Source: Salegentibacter_A chungangensis (GTDB lineage Bacteria > Bacteroidota > Bacteroidia > Flavobacteriales > Flavobacteriaceae). Taken from it: a stretch of DNA of 64,000 nt. Each line of letters starts with the position of its first letter. Within the stretch, counting starts at the first letter, position 1. The DNA is taken from assembly GCF_042678405.1 (NCBI RefSeq), contig NZ_JBHTLI010000001.1, forward strand, positions 868,001 to 932,000. Reading direction: 5' to 3'. Of this stretch, positions 24,975-34,514 are shown piece after piece. A model generated the notes under the pieces. The model did not search any database. It was not told the DNA's origin and worked only from the letters and a program-made list of their open reading frames with translations. Position numbers and translations under genes: made by a program.

Positions 24975-25344
24975 TTGGAAAATGGTATGTGAAAAAGCAG
25001 AAGATGTTAGTTCCTTTTTTTTCGGATTATAAAGTGTAAAATTCTGGAAATTAATGTGTTTCGCTTAATGTTTTTAACACAATTTTTACGGTTTTATCCT
25101 GAAGTAAAAGCTAAATTCAAGCAGGGATACTTGAAAGTAACGGTGTTGATGAAGGTGTAATAACGTTTTTCAAACTAGTATTGACCAATAAGCCATAAAT
25201 TGTACCGATTGCCTTTCAAATTTGAGTCCAAATTATAATTTTACACTCCAAGCTTTTGTTAAAATTTACCAGGAGTTTGTTAATATTGTTAAGAATCAGG
25301 TTTAAAAATACGGTTTTCAGTATAATTGAAGACTAATTATTTAT
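24975..25344. other. AT-rich gene-free stretch upstream of the AraC gene
   Basis: No credible coding region. A 10-base inverted pair, GTGTAAAATT (25034-25043) and AATTTTACAC (25237-25246), is separated by about 190 bases and may be chance. Near the AraC start, TATAATTG (25320-25327) is a one-mismatch -7 element. No known RNA recognised. Confidence 0.35.
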
Positions 25345-26364
25345 ATGAGAATAGACGTTAAGACCCTGCCGGTTGATGAAATAATAGAAGATATTTCAAA
25401 TAGTATTAATGCACCCATCATTAATGGGGGAGCAGAACTAACTATAGAAATACCTGAGGATTTGGGAGAGGGTTTTATCAGAGGTTCCAACTTTGACTCC
25501 GGTATAGGGATTATTACCTATAATTGTAAATTCTATGAGGATGTGCGTATTCATTTTACCCGTAATACCGTTCATCCGCTTAAGTTCATTTTTTGCTCTG
25601 AAGGAAGTGTAGGACATTCTTTTGAGAATACAGAAAAGGTGAACAGTATAGATACTTATCAGAACATAATTGTATCCAGCAGTGGTCACAACGGACATGT
25701 GCTTTACTTTAAGGCCAATCAGTCTACTCATGTGTCCAGCCTGGAGATCATCAGGTCTATCTTTGCACATCGTTCAAATTATAATTTCAAGGACCTTGAT
25801 CCAACCCTAAAGTCCTTATTCCAGGACCAGGTTTCTAAGAAGCAATTCTTTTACCAGGGGAATTACAGCATAAAGGCCGCCGATCTTATGGAAGAGATCA
25901 ATACCAAGAATTTCAGCGGATTCCTTCGTTCCATCTTTCTGGAAGGAAAGGCCTTCGAAATGCTTGTGATCCAGATCTCCCAGTATCAGGATGATGAAGC
26001 CGGAGATAAATTACCGCAGATCCTGAGGAAATCGGACATTGAGAAGGTAGATTATGTTGCCAAGAGAATCCAGGGAGATATAGGAAGCAATCTTACGGTA
26101 GAGTCGCTGGCTAAGGAAGCCGGGACCAATGTGAATAAACTTCAGGAAGGTTTCAAATACATCTACAACCTTACGGTAAATAAGTATATGCAGCATAAAA
26201 AGCTGGAAGCCGCTAAGGAAATGCTGATGACCTCAGATAAAAATATTTCAGAAATAGTTGTTTCTATAGGGCTCAATAACAGAAGTTATTTCTCCAAGAT
26301 CTTTAAAGAAAAATACGGAGTTAACCCGAAATACTTTCTGAAAACAAGGAAGAAGCAGGACTAG
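25345..26364 (+). CDS. AraC-family transcriptional regulator
   Basis: A 339-residue regulator. The C-terminal ~105 residues form the two helix-turn-helix AraC/XylS domain (SNLTVESLAKEAGTNVNKLQ, then KNISEIVVSIGLNNRSYFSK and FKEKYGVNPKYF). The N-terminal part is a cupin-like sensing region with FCSEGSVGHSF; overall length and layout resemble PchR-type regulators. It is monocistronic and convergent with the LytTR regulator gene (11-base gap). Targets are unknown: the arsenosugar run upstream (divergent) and the glycan locus downstream are both possible. Confidence 0.88.
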   Translation: MRIDVKTLPVDEIIEDISNSINAPIINGGAELTIEIPEDLGEGFIRGSNFDSGIGIITYNCKFYEDVRIHFTRNTVHPLKFIFCSEGSVGHSFENTEKVNSIDTYQNIIVSSSGHNGHVLYFKANQSTHVSSLEIIRSIFAHRSNYNFKDLDPTLKSLFQDQVSKKQFFYQGNYSIKAADLMEEINTKNFSGFLRSIFLEGKAFEMLVIQISQYQDDEAGDKLPQILRKSDIEKVDYVAKRIQGDIGSNLTVESLAKEAGTNVNKLQEGFKYIYNLTVNKYMQHKKLEAAKEMLMTSDKNISEIVVSIGLNNRSYFSKIFKEKYGVNPKYFLKTRKKQD

Positions 26365-26375
26365 ATCAGGTAACT

Positions 26376-27086
26376 TTAGACCATTGTTTTTAATATCACC
26401 TCCTTGGCTTCATTAAGGTAGCTCCTGCCAATTGTGTATCGTTTCCCTGCAATTTCCAGGCTGTTGCCTTCTACCGTTTCAACTTTATCCAGTGAGATTG
26501 TATAAGACCGGTGTATGCGTAGAAAGTCGTTCTCAGGCAGGCCTTCGGTAAAACTGCTCAGGGTCTGGTGTACTATAAAATTCTCTGAGGTTGTAATGAT
26601 CTTTATGTAGTCTTTAAGGCTTTCTATTACAAGAATCTCATTGAGGCAGATCTTTTTCATCTTCTTCTTGTTGATCTTTACAAAGATATGATCTGCCGGA
26701 TCTTTAGGAGGAGCGCTTTTTTCAGATTCCTTATGGTTTTTTATGGCCTTGTTCACGGCTTTTAAAAATCTCGGAAAAGGTATGGGCTTTACCAGGTAGT
26801 CCAGGATCTCCAGCTCATAGCCTTTAACTGCATATTCGGTATGGGCGGTAGTAACGATCACCATAGGCTTATAATTGAGACTTTTGAGAAAACTATAGCC
26901 ATCAATTACAGGCATATCTATATCGAGGAATAAAAGGTCGGCCGGGTGCTCCTGTAAATATTCAAGACTGTCTACCGCATTGTTAAAACTGTTTTTCAGC
27001 TCCAGCCCCTTAACCTGCGCTACATAATTCTTTACAACATTCACTGCTAAAGGCTCATCATCTATAATCACACAACTCAGATTCAT
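26376..27086 (-). CDS. LytTR-family response regulator
   Basis: A 236-residue two-component response regulator. The receiver domain (~1-120) has D9/D10 (VIIDDEPLA), the phosphoacceptor D55 in LLFLDIDMP, and the conserved T and K positions (VTTAH, LVKPIPF). The C-terminal LytTR DNA-binding domain (~135-235) carries ILVIESLKDYIKI and FLRIHRSYTISLDKV. It overlaps the histidine kinase gene by 4 bases, so the two are a cognate pair. The pair is divergent from the glycan utilisation locus that starts at 28312. Confidence 0.92.
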   Translation of the reverse strand: MNLSCVIIDDEPLAVNVVKNYVAQVKGLELKNSFNNAVDSLEYLQEHPADLLFLDIDMPVIDGYSFLKSLNYKPMVIVTTAHTEYAVKGYELEILDYLVKPIPFPRFLKAVNKAIKNHKESEKSAPPKDPADHIFVKINKKKMKKICLNEILVIESLKDYIKIITTSENFIVHQTLSSFTEGLPENDFLRIHRSYTISLDKVETVEGNSLEIAGKRYTIGRSYLNEAKEVILKTMV

Positions 27087-28168
27087 TTCAGTATAATTTT
27101 AAGTTCAACAACGTGGTTTCCTTCCTTTTCGAAAATGTTCAGGTTATAATCTTCTTTGTTATATCCCAGTTCCAGTCTTTTCTTGACGTTATTAATTCCT
27201 ATGCCTCCGTCTTTTTCCTTTTTTTGCGGTAAATTTTTGCTGGGAGAAGTATTCTCAATTTTGAAATTAAGAAACTCCTCCTTTATTTCAATATCGATAA
27301 GAATGTGTACGGGTCCTATATTCTTGTTCGCCCCGTGCTTAAAGGCGTTTTCAATAAAAGGAATAAGGAGCATAGGAGCAATTTTCTTTCCTTTAGGCTC
27401 TCCTGAAATATTTAGCTGCACCTTTAAGGAACTTCCGTATCTGATGCCTTCAAGATCCAGGTAGTTCTTGATACATCCGATCTCTTTTTCCAGGGATTGT
27501 TTCTGATCTTTGGCCTCATAAAGCAGGTACCTCATAAACTCTGAAAGCTTCAGGACCGTGTCTGAAGCTTTATCAGATTTTTCCAGGCTTAACGAATAGA
27601 CATTGTTCAGGGTATTAAAGAAAAAATGCGGGGAGATCTGGGACCTTAAGAATTTAAGTTCGGTTTCAGATTGCATTTTTTCAAGTTTTGCGGCCCTCTT
27701 ACTTTCATTAAACCACTCTATGGTTATTTTTATGGCCGAGAAAAATGAGATCACATACAGTTCCCCAAGCATCATAACGATCATATAATCTATTGTTGGG
27801 GTAGAGGTTATTTCAGGGCCTTCGGGCCATACGTTAGTGTTGATAAGGATGTAGGTGAAATAAAATTTTGCAAGCACCATTACAAATATGGAGCTGACCA
27901 GGAGAGCCGTAAAGCTTAGAAATTTTTTTTTATATATAAAATTAGGGAGAAGGAAATAGGCCGTAAAATAACACAGGCTCATATGTATGGGAAAGCCCAG
28001 GAGGTTGGTCTTTAAAGAATAGAGGTAATCCCCGTAATAGCTGCCCCATCTTAGGGTGTTGAAGGTGAAATAGATAAGCCAGAAGATCACGTGATGTCTC
28101 GGGCTAATCTGGAAACCTTCAGTATTGCTAATGAATAGTTTTCTGTAAATGCGGGCAGACAGGGACAT
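27083..28168 (-). CDS. LytS/YehU-type sensor histidine kinase
   Basis: A 361-residue membrane histidine kinase of the HPK7/8 (His_kinase, LytS-type) class. About four hydrophobic helices lie in the first ~155 residues, followed by the phosphoacceptor motif SQISPHFFFNTLNNVYSL (H181) and a HATPase domain with PFIENAFKHG and GGIGINNVKKRLEL. There is no large periplasmic sensor domain, so the signal is probably membrane-borne. It partners the overlapping LytTR regulator gene. Its start faces the first GH92 gene across a 143-base divergent region. Confidence 0.92.
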   Translation of the reverse strand: MSLSARIYRKLFISNTEGFQISPRHHVIFWLIYFTFNTLRWGSYYGDYLYSLKTNLLGFPIHMSLCYFTAYFLLPNFIYKKKFLSFTALLVSSIFVMVLAKFYFTYILINTNVWPEGPEITSTPTIDYMIVMMLGELYVISFFSAIKITIEWFNESKRAAKLEKMQSETELKFLRSQISPHFFFNTLNNVYSLSLEKSDKASDTVLKLSEFMRYLLYEAKDQKQSLEKEIGCIKNYLDLEGIRYGSSLKVQLNISGEPKGKKIAPMLLIPFIENAFKHGANKNIGPVHILIDIEIKEEFLNFKIENTSPSKNLPQKKEKDGGIGINNVKKRLELGYNKEDYNLNIFEKEGNHVVELKIILK

Positions 28169-28311
28169 AGACGGCAGGGACTATAGATTTTGGCTGTTTA
28201 GCTTTTCAAAATCGTTGTTGGTCTAATATTATTTTTTTCAAGGCTGAATATATAAATATTTATCATATAAGTAACAATTCTTTAACAGGAACACCAGAAT
28301 TAAAACGATAT

Positions 28312-30579
28312 ATGCTTAAACATTATACTTCCTGTTTTCTTCTTTTTTCATTGTGCCTGCTTGGCTGCAATTCTGATCAGAAGGAATCTCAGAGGCCAAA
28401 TAAAAATGAGAAGCTAACAGCTTATGCAGATCCTTTTATAGGTACCGGCGGTCACGGCCATACCTTTCCGGGAGCCAGTGCCCCGTTCGGGATGGTGCAG
28501 CTGAGTCCGGATAATGGGATTAGCGGCTGGGACTGGTGCTCAGGTTATCATTATTCCGATTCTATCGTCGCAGGTTTTAGTCATCTGCATCTCAGCGGAA
28601 CCGGGATCGGCGATCTTGCCGATATTCTCTTTATGCCGGTAAATAAGAAGGTTGATCTAACTGTAAAAGTTAGTGAAAGAGATGATATTCCGTATAAATC
28701 GAAGTACTCCCACTCCAAAGAGAAGGCCCGCCCGGGATACTATAAGCTTTATTTGGAGGATCACGAAATCGATGTAGAGCTTACCGCCTCCAAAAGGACC
28801 GGTTACCATAAGTATACATTTAAGGAAGGAGATGAGCAGTCGGTTGTAATTGATCTTGGATTCGCGATCAACTGGGATAAGCCTACGGAAACCGCTATAA
28901 ACATCGAAGATGAAAATACTATAAGCGGTTATCGTCACAGCACCGGCTGGGCGAAAAATCAGAAGGTTTTCTTCGTGGCTGAATTTTCAAAACCAATTTC
29001 TGAATATACTCTGTTCGGAGATAATGAAGCAAAGGAAGGAGAACAGGTTCAGGGAGCGCGTACTTCAGCCCAATTGTTCTTCGATGAAAAGAATTCCACC
29101 GAATTACAGGCGAAAGTGTCCCTGTCTTCGGTGAGCATTGAGAATGTACGCAAAAACCTGGATAGTTCGGATAATTTCGATTTTGAAGAAAAAAGAAAGC
29201 AGGCTGAAGCAGAATGGGAAAAAGCACTGGGAGACATTGAGGTGGAAACCCCGGCAGATTCGCTGAAGACCATATTCTATACGGCACTATATCATACCCA
29301 GCTTTCGCCGGTCACTTTCAGTGATGTGAACGGGGAATTCAGGAAAGAGAATGACAGTATTGACAAAACTCAGGATTTCGTGGCCTATTCCACGCTTTCG
29401 CTTTGGGATACCTTCCGGGCGGAACAGCCTTTATTGACGTTGATCGAACCCAACAGGGTTTCCGATATCATAAGTTCTATGCTGGAATATTACGAGGTGA
29501 ACAAGAGCCTGCCGGTGTGGACGCTTTACGGGAATGAAACCAATACGATGACGGGTTATCATTCTGTTCCCGTGATCGCCGAGGCCTATTTTAAAGGCAT
29601 CCGTGATTTTGATGTTGAAAAAGCCTACGAGGCGATGAAGACCACGATGATGCAGGATGCCCGAAGCCTGAAGGAACTCAGGGAATATGGCTATATTCCT
29701 TTTGACCTGGGGAACGAATCGGTCACTAAAACATTGGAATACGCTTACAACGACTGGTGTGTGGCACAAATGGCCAAAGCACTGGATAAGCAGGAGGATT
29801 ACCGGTATTTTTCCAAAAGAGCCGAATCCTATAAAAAGCTTTTTGATCCCGAAACAGGCTTTATGCGCGGAAAGTCTTCCAAAGGAGAATGGCATACACC
29901 TTTCGATCCAAAACACTCCCAACATCGTGTGAATACAGATTATACCGAGGGTAACGCCTGGCAACACAGCTGGTTCGTGTTGCATCAGCCGGAGGGCTTA
30001 ATTCAGCTGCACGGTGGCGCGGAGCCTTTTACCGAAAAACTGGAACAGCTTTTTAACGAAAGTTCAGAGATCACGGGAGAGCATACTTCCGCAGATATCT
30101 CAGGATTGATCGGGCAGTACGCTCACGGGAATGAGCCAAGCCATCATATTGCCTACCTTTTCAATAAGGCGGGGAAGCCGTGGAGGACACAATACTGGGT
30201 GAGGGAAATTCTGAAAACACAGTACAACACCACGCCCGATGGCTTAAGCGGAAATGAGGATGCAGGGCAAATGTCTGCCTGGTATGTTTTCAGTTCGATG
30301 GGGCTTTATCCTTTCAATCCGGCTTCAGCAGAATATGAGATCGGGAGCCCGGTTTTTGAAAGATCGAGACTGAATTTACCGAATGGAAAGACCTTCGGGA
30401 TCATCGCCGAAAATGTTTCAGAAGAAAATATTTACATACAGTCTGCAACCTTGAACGGAAAGAAATTCGATCGCACTTCAATTTCCCATCAGGAGATTCT
30501 TGAAGGCGGGAAGCTGAAATTTGTGATGGGACCGGAGCCGAACAAGAACTGGGGAACCACTAAAAAGCAGGCAGATTAA
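28312..30579 (+). CDS. GH92 alpha-mannosidase, lipoprotein (first copy)
   Basis: A 755-residue family GH92 exo-alpha-mannosidase. A lipoprotein signal ends at C19 (CLLGCNS). Family motifs: GTGGHGHTFPGASAPFGMVQ, SLWDTFRAEQP, GNETNTMTGY, EGNAWQHSW with the probable general acid Glu, HGNEPSHH (605-612) and GNEDAGQMSAWY (647-658) with the base Asp. The complete HGNEPSHH form is that of classical alpha-1,2-type enzymes. These calcium-dependent enzymes invert configuration and release mannose. As a lipoprotein it probably acts at the cell surface or in the periplasm. It shares a one-base overlap (TAATG) with the symporter gene. Confidence 0.93.
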   Translation: MLKHYTSCFLLFSLCLLGCNSDQKESQRPNKNEKLTAYADPFIGTGGHGHTFPGASAPFGMVQLSPDNGISGWDWCSGYHYSDSIVAGFSHLHLSGTGIGDLADILFMPVNKKVDLTVKVSERDDIPYKSKYSHSKEKARPGYYKLYLEDHEIDVELTASKRTGYHKYTFKEGDEQSVVIDLGFAINWDKPTETAINIEDENTISGYRHSTGWAKNQKVFFVAEFSKPISEYTLFGDNEAKEGEQVQGARTSAQLFFDEKNSTELQAKVSLSSVSIENVRKNLDSSDNFDFEEKRKQAEAEWEKALGDIEVETPADSLKTIFYTALYHTQLSPVTFSDVNGEFRKENDSIDKTQDFVAYSTLSLWDTFRAEQPLLTLIEPNRVSDIISSMLEYYEVNKSLPVWTLYGNETNTMTGYHSVPVIAEAYFKGIRDFDVEKAYEAMKTTMMQDARSLKELREYGYIPFDLGNESVTKTLEYAYNDWCVAQMAKALDKQEDYRYFSKRAESYKKLFDPETGFMRGKSSKGEWHTPFDPKHSQHRVNTDYTEGNAWQHSWFVLHQPEGLIQLHGGAEPFTEKLEQLFNESSEITGEHTSADISGLIGQYAHGNEPSHHIAYLFNKAGKPWRTQYWVREILKTQYNTTPDGLSGNEDAGQMSAWYVFSSMGLYPFNPASAEYEIGSPVFERSRLNLPNGKTFGIIAENVSEENIYIQSATLNGKKFDRTSISHQEILEGGKLKFVMGPEPNKNWGTTKKQAD

Positions 30580-32456
30580 TGGCGTTAACCGATGTACTCA
30601 TAATCGCCCTGTACCTTATTCTTACGCTCTCCATCGGGATCTGGGTTTCCAAAAAGGCCTCGAAAGGCCTGGATTCCTACTTCCTTGGGGGGAAAAGCAT
30701 CAATTGGTATTACCTGGGGCTCAGCAACGGCTCGGGAATGTTCGATGTTTCCGGGACGGCCTGGATGGTCGGGATCCTGTTTCTCTACGGGGTGAAAAGT
30801 TTTATGTTTATGTGGATGTGGCCCATCTGGAACCAGATCTTCGTGATGATGTTCCTGGCGATCTGGATCAGGAGGTCGGGAGTGATGACGGGTTCTGAAT
30901 GGATACTTACCAGGTTTGGGGACGACAGGCCGGGAAGGGCCTCTCATCTTATCGTGGCAATTTTTGCCGTGATCGCTTCCATAGGATTCATCGCCTACTT
31001 CTTTGAAGGCGTAGGGAAATTTATGACGGTCATCCTGCCGTGGGACCTTAGCCTGAGCCTTCTGGACAGCCTGCTGCTCACTTCGGAACAAAGCTACGCC
31101 CTGCTCATCATCTTTTTCACCACTATCTACACCATTAAGGGCGGAATGTTCTCGGTGGTGACCACCGAAGTTTTGCAATACGGGATTATGGTCTTGGCGG
31201 GCCTGCTGGTAGCCGGATATACATTCATAGAATTTACCGATGCCCAGGTGAACAGCCTCATCCCTTCGGAATGGAAGAATATTTTTTTCGGAAATGAGCT
31301 GAAAGTATTCTGGGATGGTAAAAAAGAACCTTTCAATGCACTTATAGATTCTCAGGGCTATAAGATGTTCGGCGCCTTTATAGGGATGACCCTGTTCAAA
31401 GGTTTCTTTGCAAGCATCGCCGGCCCCACCCCAAGTTACGATATGCAGCGCATCCTTTCTACCCGAACGGTGAGAGATGCAGCCTATATGAGCGGATTCA
31501 CCAACCTGGTCCTGTTCATTCCGCGTTATCTTCTTATTGCCGCGATCGTGTTGATCGGACTGGTTTATGTGGCTCCGGAAATGGTCGCTTCGGGTAGTGT
31601 GACAGGAAACGACCTTGAAGTTATTTTGCCCAAAGTGATCAATAACCACGTCCCTGTTGGAGTGAAAGGTTTATTGCTGGCCGGTTTGCTGGCGGCTTTT
31701 ATGTCCACTTTTTCGGCCTTTGTGAATGCGGGGCCTGCCTATATCGTGAACGATATCTATAAGAAATATTTCAAGCCTTCAGGCTCAGACAGGCATTATG
31801 TAAAAGCCAGTCATCTTGCCTCCTTTATAGTGGTGGCCCTAGGAGTGGTAATGGGCTTTTTCGCCGATTCCATCAATTCCATAACCCTTTGGATCACCAG
31901 CGCACTATATGGAGGTTATGTTGCCGCGAACTTCCTGAAATGGGTCTGGTGGCGTTTTAACGGCTGGGGTTATTTCTGGGGAATGTTATCAGGACTAATC
32001 ATCGCCACCATTCAGTTTATGCTGGATCAGAATAAAGGCAGTTTTGTGCCGGATTCCTTCTTATATGAAGTCTCGCATATCCCGGCCATCTATCTGTTCC
32101 CGGCGATCTTCCTTTTCTCCCTGGCAGGCTCATTCCTGGGAACCTATCTTACTCCGCCCACAAATATGAGGACCCTGAAAAGCTTCTATAAAAACGTTCG
32201 GCCCTGGGGCCTCTGGAAACCTGTGCTGAAAGAGCTTCAGAAGGAAGAAGGGGAGATCGAAAAGAATAAAGATTTCGGCATAGATATGTTAAATTGCCTC
32301 GTGGGGATAATTTGGCAGTCCAGTATGATCCTGCTGCCAATATTCCTCGTGGTACGGGATTACCCGAAAGCAGGAATTTCACTGCTTGTTTTCGGGATAA
32401 GCTCATTAATTTTAAAATTCACCTGGTTAGATAAAGTAAAGAATTATGCAAACTAA
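30579..32456 (+). CDS. Sodium:solute symporter (SSS family)
   Basis: A 625-residue SSS-family inner-membrane transporter with about 14 hydrophobic helices. Family segments include SIGIWVSKKASKGLDSYFLGGKSI near the N-terminus and FLAALLAAFMSTFSAF-like sequence (GLLLAGLLAAFMSTFSAFVNAG) in the middle, the sodium-site helix. Located between a GH92 and a GH130 gene, it most likely imports mannose or a mannosyl-GlcNAc disaccharide that GH130 then phosphorolyses. The substrate is inference. It overlaps the GH130 gene by 11 bases. Confidence 0.9.
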   Translation: MALTDVLIIALYLILTLSIGIWVSKKASKGLDSYFLGGKSINWYYLGLSNGSGMFDVSGTAWMVGILFLYGVKSFMFMWMWPIWNQIFVMMFLAIWIRRSGVMTGSEWILTRFGDDRPGRASHLIVAIFAVIASIGFIAYFFEGVGKFMTVILPWDLSLSLLDSLLLTSEQSYALLIIFFTTIYTIKGGMFSVVTTEVLQYGIMVLAGLLVAGYTFIEFTDAQVNSLIPSEWKNIFFGNELKVFWDGKKEPFNALIDSQGYKMFGAFIGMTLFKGFFASIAGPTPSYDMQRILSTRTVRDAAYMSGFTNLVLFIPRYLLIAAIVLIGLVYVAPEMVASGSVTGNDLEVILPKVINNHVPVGVKGLLLAGLLAAFMSTFSAFVNAGPAYIVNDIYKKYFKPSGSDRHYVKASHLASFIVVALGVVMGFFADSINSITLWITSALYGGYVAANFLKWVWWRFNGWGYFWGMLSGLIIATIQFMLDQNKGSFVPDSFLYEVSHIPAIYLFPAIFLFSLAGSFLGTYLTPPTNMRTLKSFYKNVRPWGLWKPVLKELQKEEGEIEKNKDFGIDMLNCLVGIIWQSSMILLPIFLVVRDYPKAGISLLVFGISSLILKFTWLDKVKNYAN

Positions 32457-33423
32457 GATGCAGAATATACCCTGGCAGGAAAGGCCTGAGAATTCGAAAG
32501 AGGTAATGTGGCGTTACAGCAGGAACCCTATTATAGATCGCTATGCTATCCCTACTTCCAACAGCATTTTCAACTCAGCAGTAGTACCTTTTGAAGATGG
32601 TTATGCCGGAGTTTTCAGGTGCGATAACAAAGCCGTGCAAATGAACATTTTTGCCGGATTCAGCAAGGACGGTATCAATTGGGAAATTGAACACGAGCCG
32701 ATAGACTTTCAGGCAGGGAACACCGAAATGATAGAATCTGATTATAAATATGATCCGCGGGTGGTTTTTATTGAAGACCGTTACTGGATCACCTGGTGCA
32801 ACGGCTATCACGGCCCTACCATCGGAATTGGATATACCTTCGATTTTAAGGAATTCTATCAGTGTGAGAACGCCTTTCTTCCTTTTAACCGGAACGGGGT
32901 TTTGTTCCCGAAAAAGATAAACGGGAAGTATGCAATGCTTAGCCGCCCCAGTGATAACGGGCACACCGCTTTCGGTGATATTTACATCAGTTACAGCCCC
33001 GATATGAAATATTGGGGAGAACACCGCTGTGTGATGAAGGTGGCGCCTTTCGAGAAAAGTGCCTGGCAGTGTACCAAGATAGGAGCGGGCCCCGTTCCAA
33101 TTCTTACAGATGAGGGATGGTTACTGTTTTATCACGGCGTAATAAATACCTGCAACGGATTCCGCTATTCGGTTGGGGCTGCAATTCTTGATGAAAACGA
33201 GCCAGAGAAAGTGAAATATCGTTCCCAGCCTTATTTGCTGGCCCCGGCCGAGCTTTACGAGCTTACGGGAGACGTTCCGAACGTGCTTTTCCCCTGCGCG
33301 GCCCTGCATTTAGAAGAGGAAGATAAGCTGGCGCTCTATTATGGCGCAGCCGATACGGTGACTTCGGTAGCCTTCGGAAAATTAAGTGAGATCATAGATT
33401 TCGTTAAAAATAACAGCCTTTAA
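32446..33423 (+). CDS. GH130 beta-mannoside phosphorylase
   Basis: A 325-residue five-bladed propeller enzyme of family GH130, which phosphorolyses beta-mannosides to mannose-1-phosphate. Typical segments are RNPII, SAVVPFEDGYAGVFR, YDPRVVFIEDRYWITW with the catalytic Asp, RNGVLFPKKINGKYAMLSRPSDNGHT and GAGPVPILTDEGWLLFYHG. There is no signal peptide, so it acts in the cytoplasm. Together with GH20 and GH92 genes this fits the Man-beta-1,4-GlcNAc phosphorylase subgroup (N-glycan core), rather than mannan phosphorylases. The start may be the second ATG (32458), 12 bases later, just after the SSS stop. Confidence 0.9.
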   Translation: MQTKMQNIPWQERPENSKEVMWRYSRNPIIDRYAIPTSNSIFNSAVVPFEDGYAGVFRCDNKAVQMNIFAGFSKDGINWEIEHEPIDFQAGNTEMIESDYKYDPRVVFIEDRYWITWCNGYHGPTIGIGYTFDFKEFYQCENAFLPFNRNGVLFPKKINGKYAMLSRPSDNGHTAFGDIYISYSPDMKYWGEHRCVMKVAPFEKSAWQCTKIGAGPVPILTDEGWLLFYHGVINTCNGFRYSVGAAILDENEPEKVKYRSQPYLLAPAELYELTGDVPNVLFPCAALHLEEEDKLALYYGAADTVTSVAFGKLSEIIDFVKNNSL

Positions 33424-33425
33424 AA

Positions 33426-34514
33426 ATGAAGAATATTAACCGGATAAAACTGGCATTTCTGGCAGGGATTCTCAGCCTTGGGCTTTCCGCCCAGGAAAAG
33501 CATCCAAGATCCTATATTGCACACAAGACTTCAGAGAAAATAGAGATTGACGGGCTGGCCGATGAAGCTGACTGGCAAAAGTCTGCCTGGAGCGAGGATT
33601 TCATCGATATTGAAGGTGAAAAAACGCCGAAGTATAAGACCCATATGAAGATGCTCTGGGATGAGGGTTATTTGTATTTCTATGCGAAAATGGAGGAACC
33701 GCATATCTGGGCAACCCTGAAGCAACGGGATACGGTTATCTTCTATAATAACGATTTCGAGATCTTTATAGACCCCGACGGCGACACCCATAATTATATG
33801 GAATTCGAGATGAACGTGCTGAATACGGTCTGGGACCTTTTCATCGTGAAACCTTATCGGGAGTCCGCTCCGGTTCTTGACAGCTGGGATATACAGGGAC
33901 TGAAGTCGGCGGTAAATATTAACGGCACGCTGAACGATCCTGAAGATACGGATAGAAGCTGGAGCGTGGAGGTGGCCATTCCGTGGGAAGTTTTAAAGGA
34001 AGCGAATACGCATAATAAGATCCCTGAAAATGAATTCTGGCGTATCAACTTTTCCCGCGTGAACTGGGATTTTCAGCTTGACGGGAACACCTACTCCAGG
34101 AAGAAGGATGAAAATGGCGAATTTCTGCGGGAATATAACTGGGTCTGGTCTCCTCAGGGCGTGATCAATATGCACGAACCCGAGCATTGGGGCTATGTAT
34201 ATTTTTCGCCAGAACAGGCAGGAGCGAAAGATGACTTCAGCATTCCGCAGGATGAAAAGATAAGGTGGTACTTGTATGAGCTCTACCGGAAACAGAAAGC
34301 TTATTTTAACAAGAATAAAGGATGGGCTAAGGATCTGGAGGAGCTTCAGAAACAACCAAAAAAGATCGATGGCCAAATTCTGAAGCCGGAACTGGAAAAT
34401 CATCTTACCGGCTGGAACATTTCGGTTAAAAGTCCGTTCACCGGGAACAAATACCTCATAAAAGAAGACGGTAAATTTTTAAAAATCCAAAATCTGAATA
34501 ATAATGAAAATTAA
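33426..34514 (+). CDS. CBM9-like carbohydrate-binding protein
   Basis: A 362-residue exported protein with a signal peptide ending near LGLSAQ. The body is the carbohydrate-binding family 9-like (DOMON-type) domain, with DGLADEADWQKSAWSEDF, FYNNDFEIFIDPDGDTHNYMEFEMNVLNTVWDLF and WSVEVAIPWEVL. The family occurs often in Bacteroidota glycan loci without a defined catalytic role. The C-terminal ~100 residues are charged and may be an oligomerisation or linker region. It lies 2 bases after the GH130 gene and overlaps the next gene by 11 bases. Confidence 0.82.
   Translation: MKNINRIKLAFLAGILSLGLSAQEKHPRSYIAHKTSEKIEIDGLADEADWQKSAWSEDFIDIEGEKTPKYKTHMKMLWDEGYLYFYAKMEEPHIWATLKQRDTVIFYNNDFEIFIDPDGDTHNYMEFEMNVLNTVWDLFIVKPYRESAPVLDSWDIQGLKSAVNINGTLNDPEDTDRSWSVEVAIPWEVLKEANTHNKIPENEFWRINFSRVNWDFQLDGNTYSRKKDENGEFLREYNWVWSPQGVINMHEPEHWGYVYFSPEQAGAKDDFSIPQDEKIRWYLYELYRKQKAYFNKNKGWAKDLEELQKQPKKIDGQILKPELENHLTGWNISVKSPFTGNKYLIKEDGKFLKIQNLNNNEN

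Noticed and set aside
25034..25246. 10-base inverted pair GTGTAAAATT / AATTTTACAC
   Set aside because: Arms are about 190 bases apart in AT-rich DNA with no further support; probably chance.
14129..25344. ArsR-type arsenic repressor, arsenate reductase or arsenite efflux gene near the arsenosugar cluster
   Set aside because: None of the genes shows ArsR, ArsC or ArsB/Acr3 features; the AraC regulator at 25345 is a different family.
30585..31649. 354-codon open frame on the minus strand inside the SSS symporter gene
   Set aside because: His/Pro/Gly/Arg/Asp-rich translation typical of antisense to a membrane protein gene; no motif.
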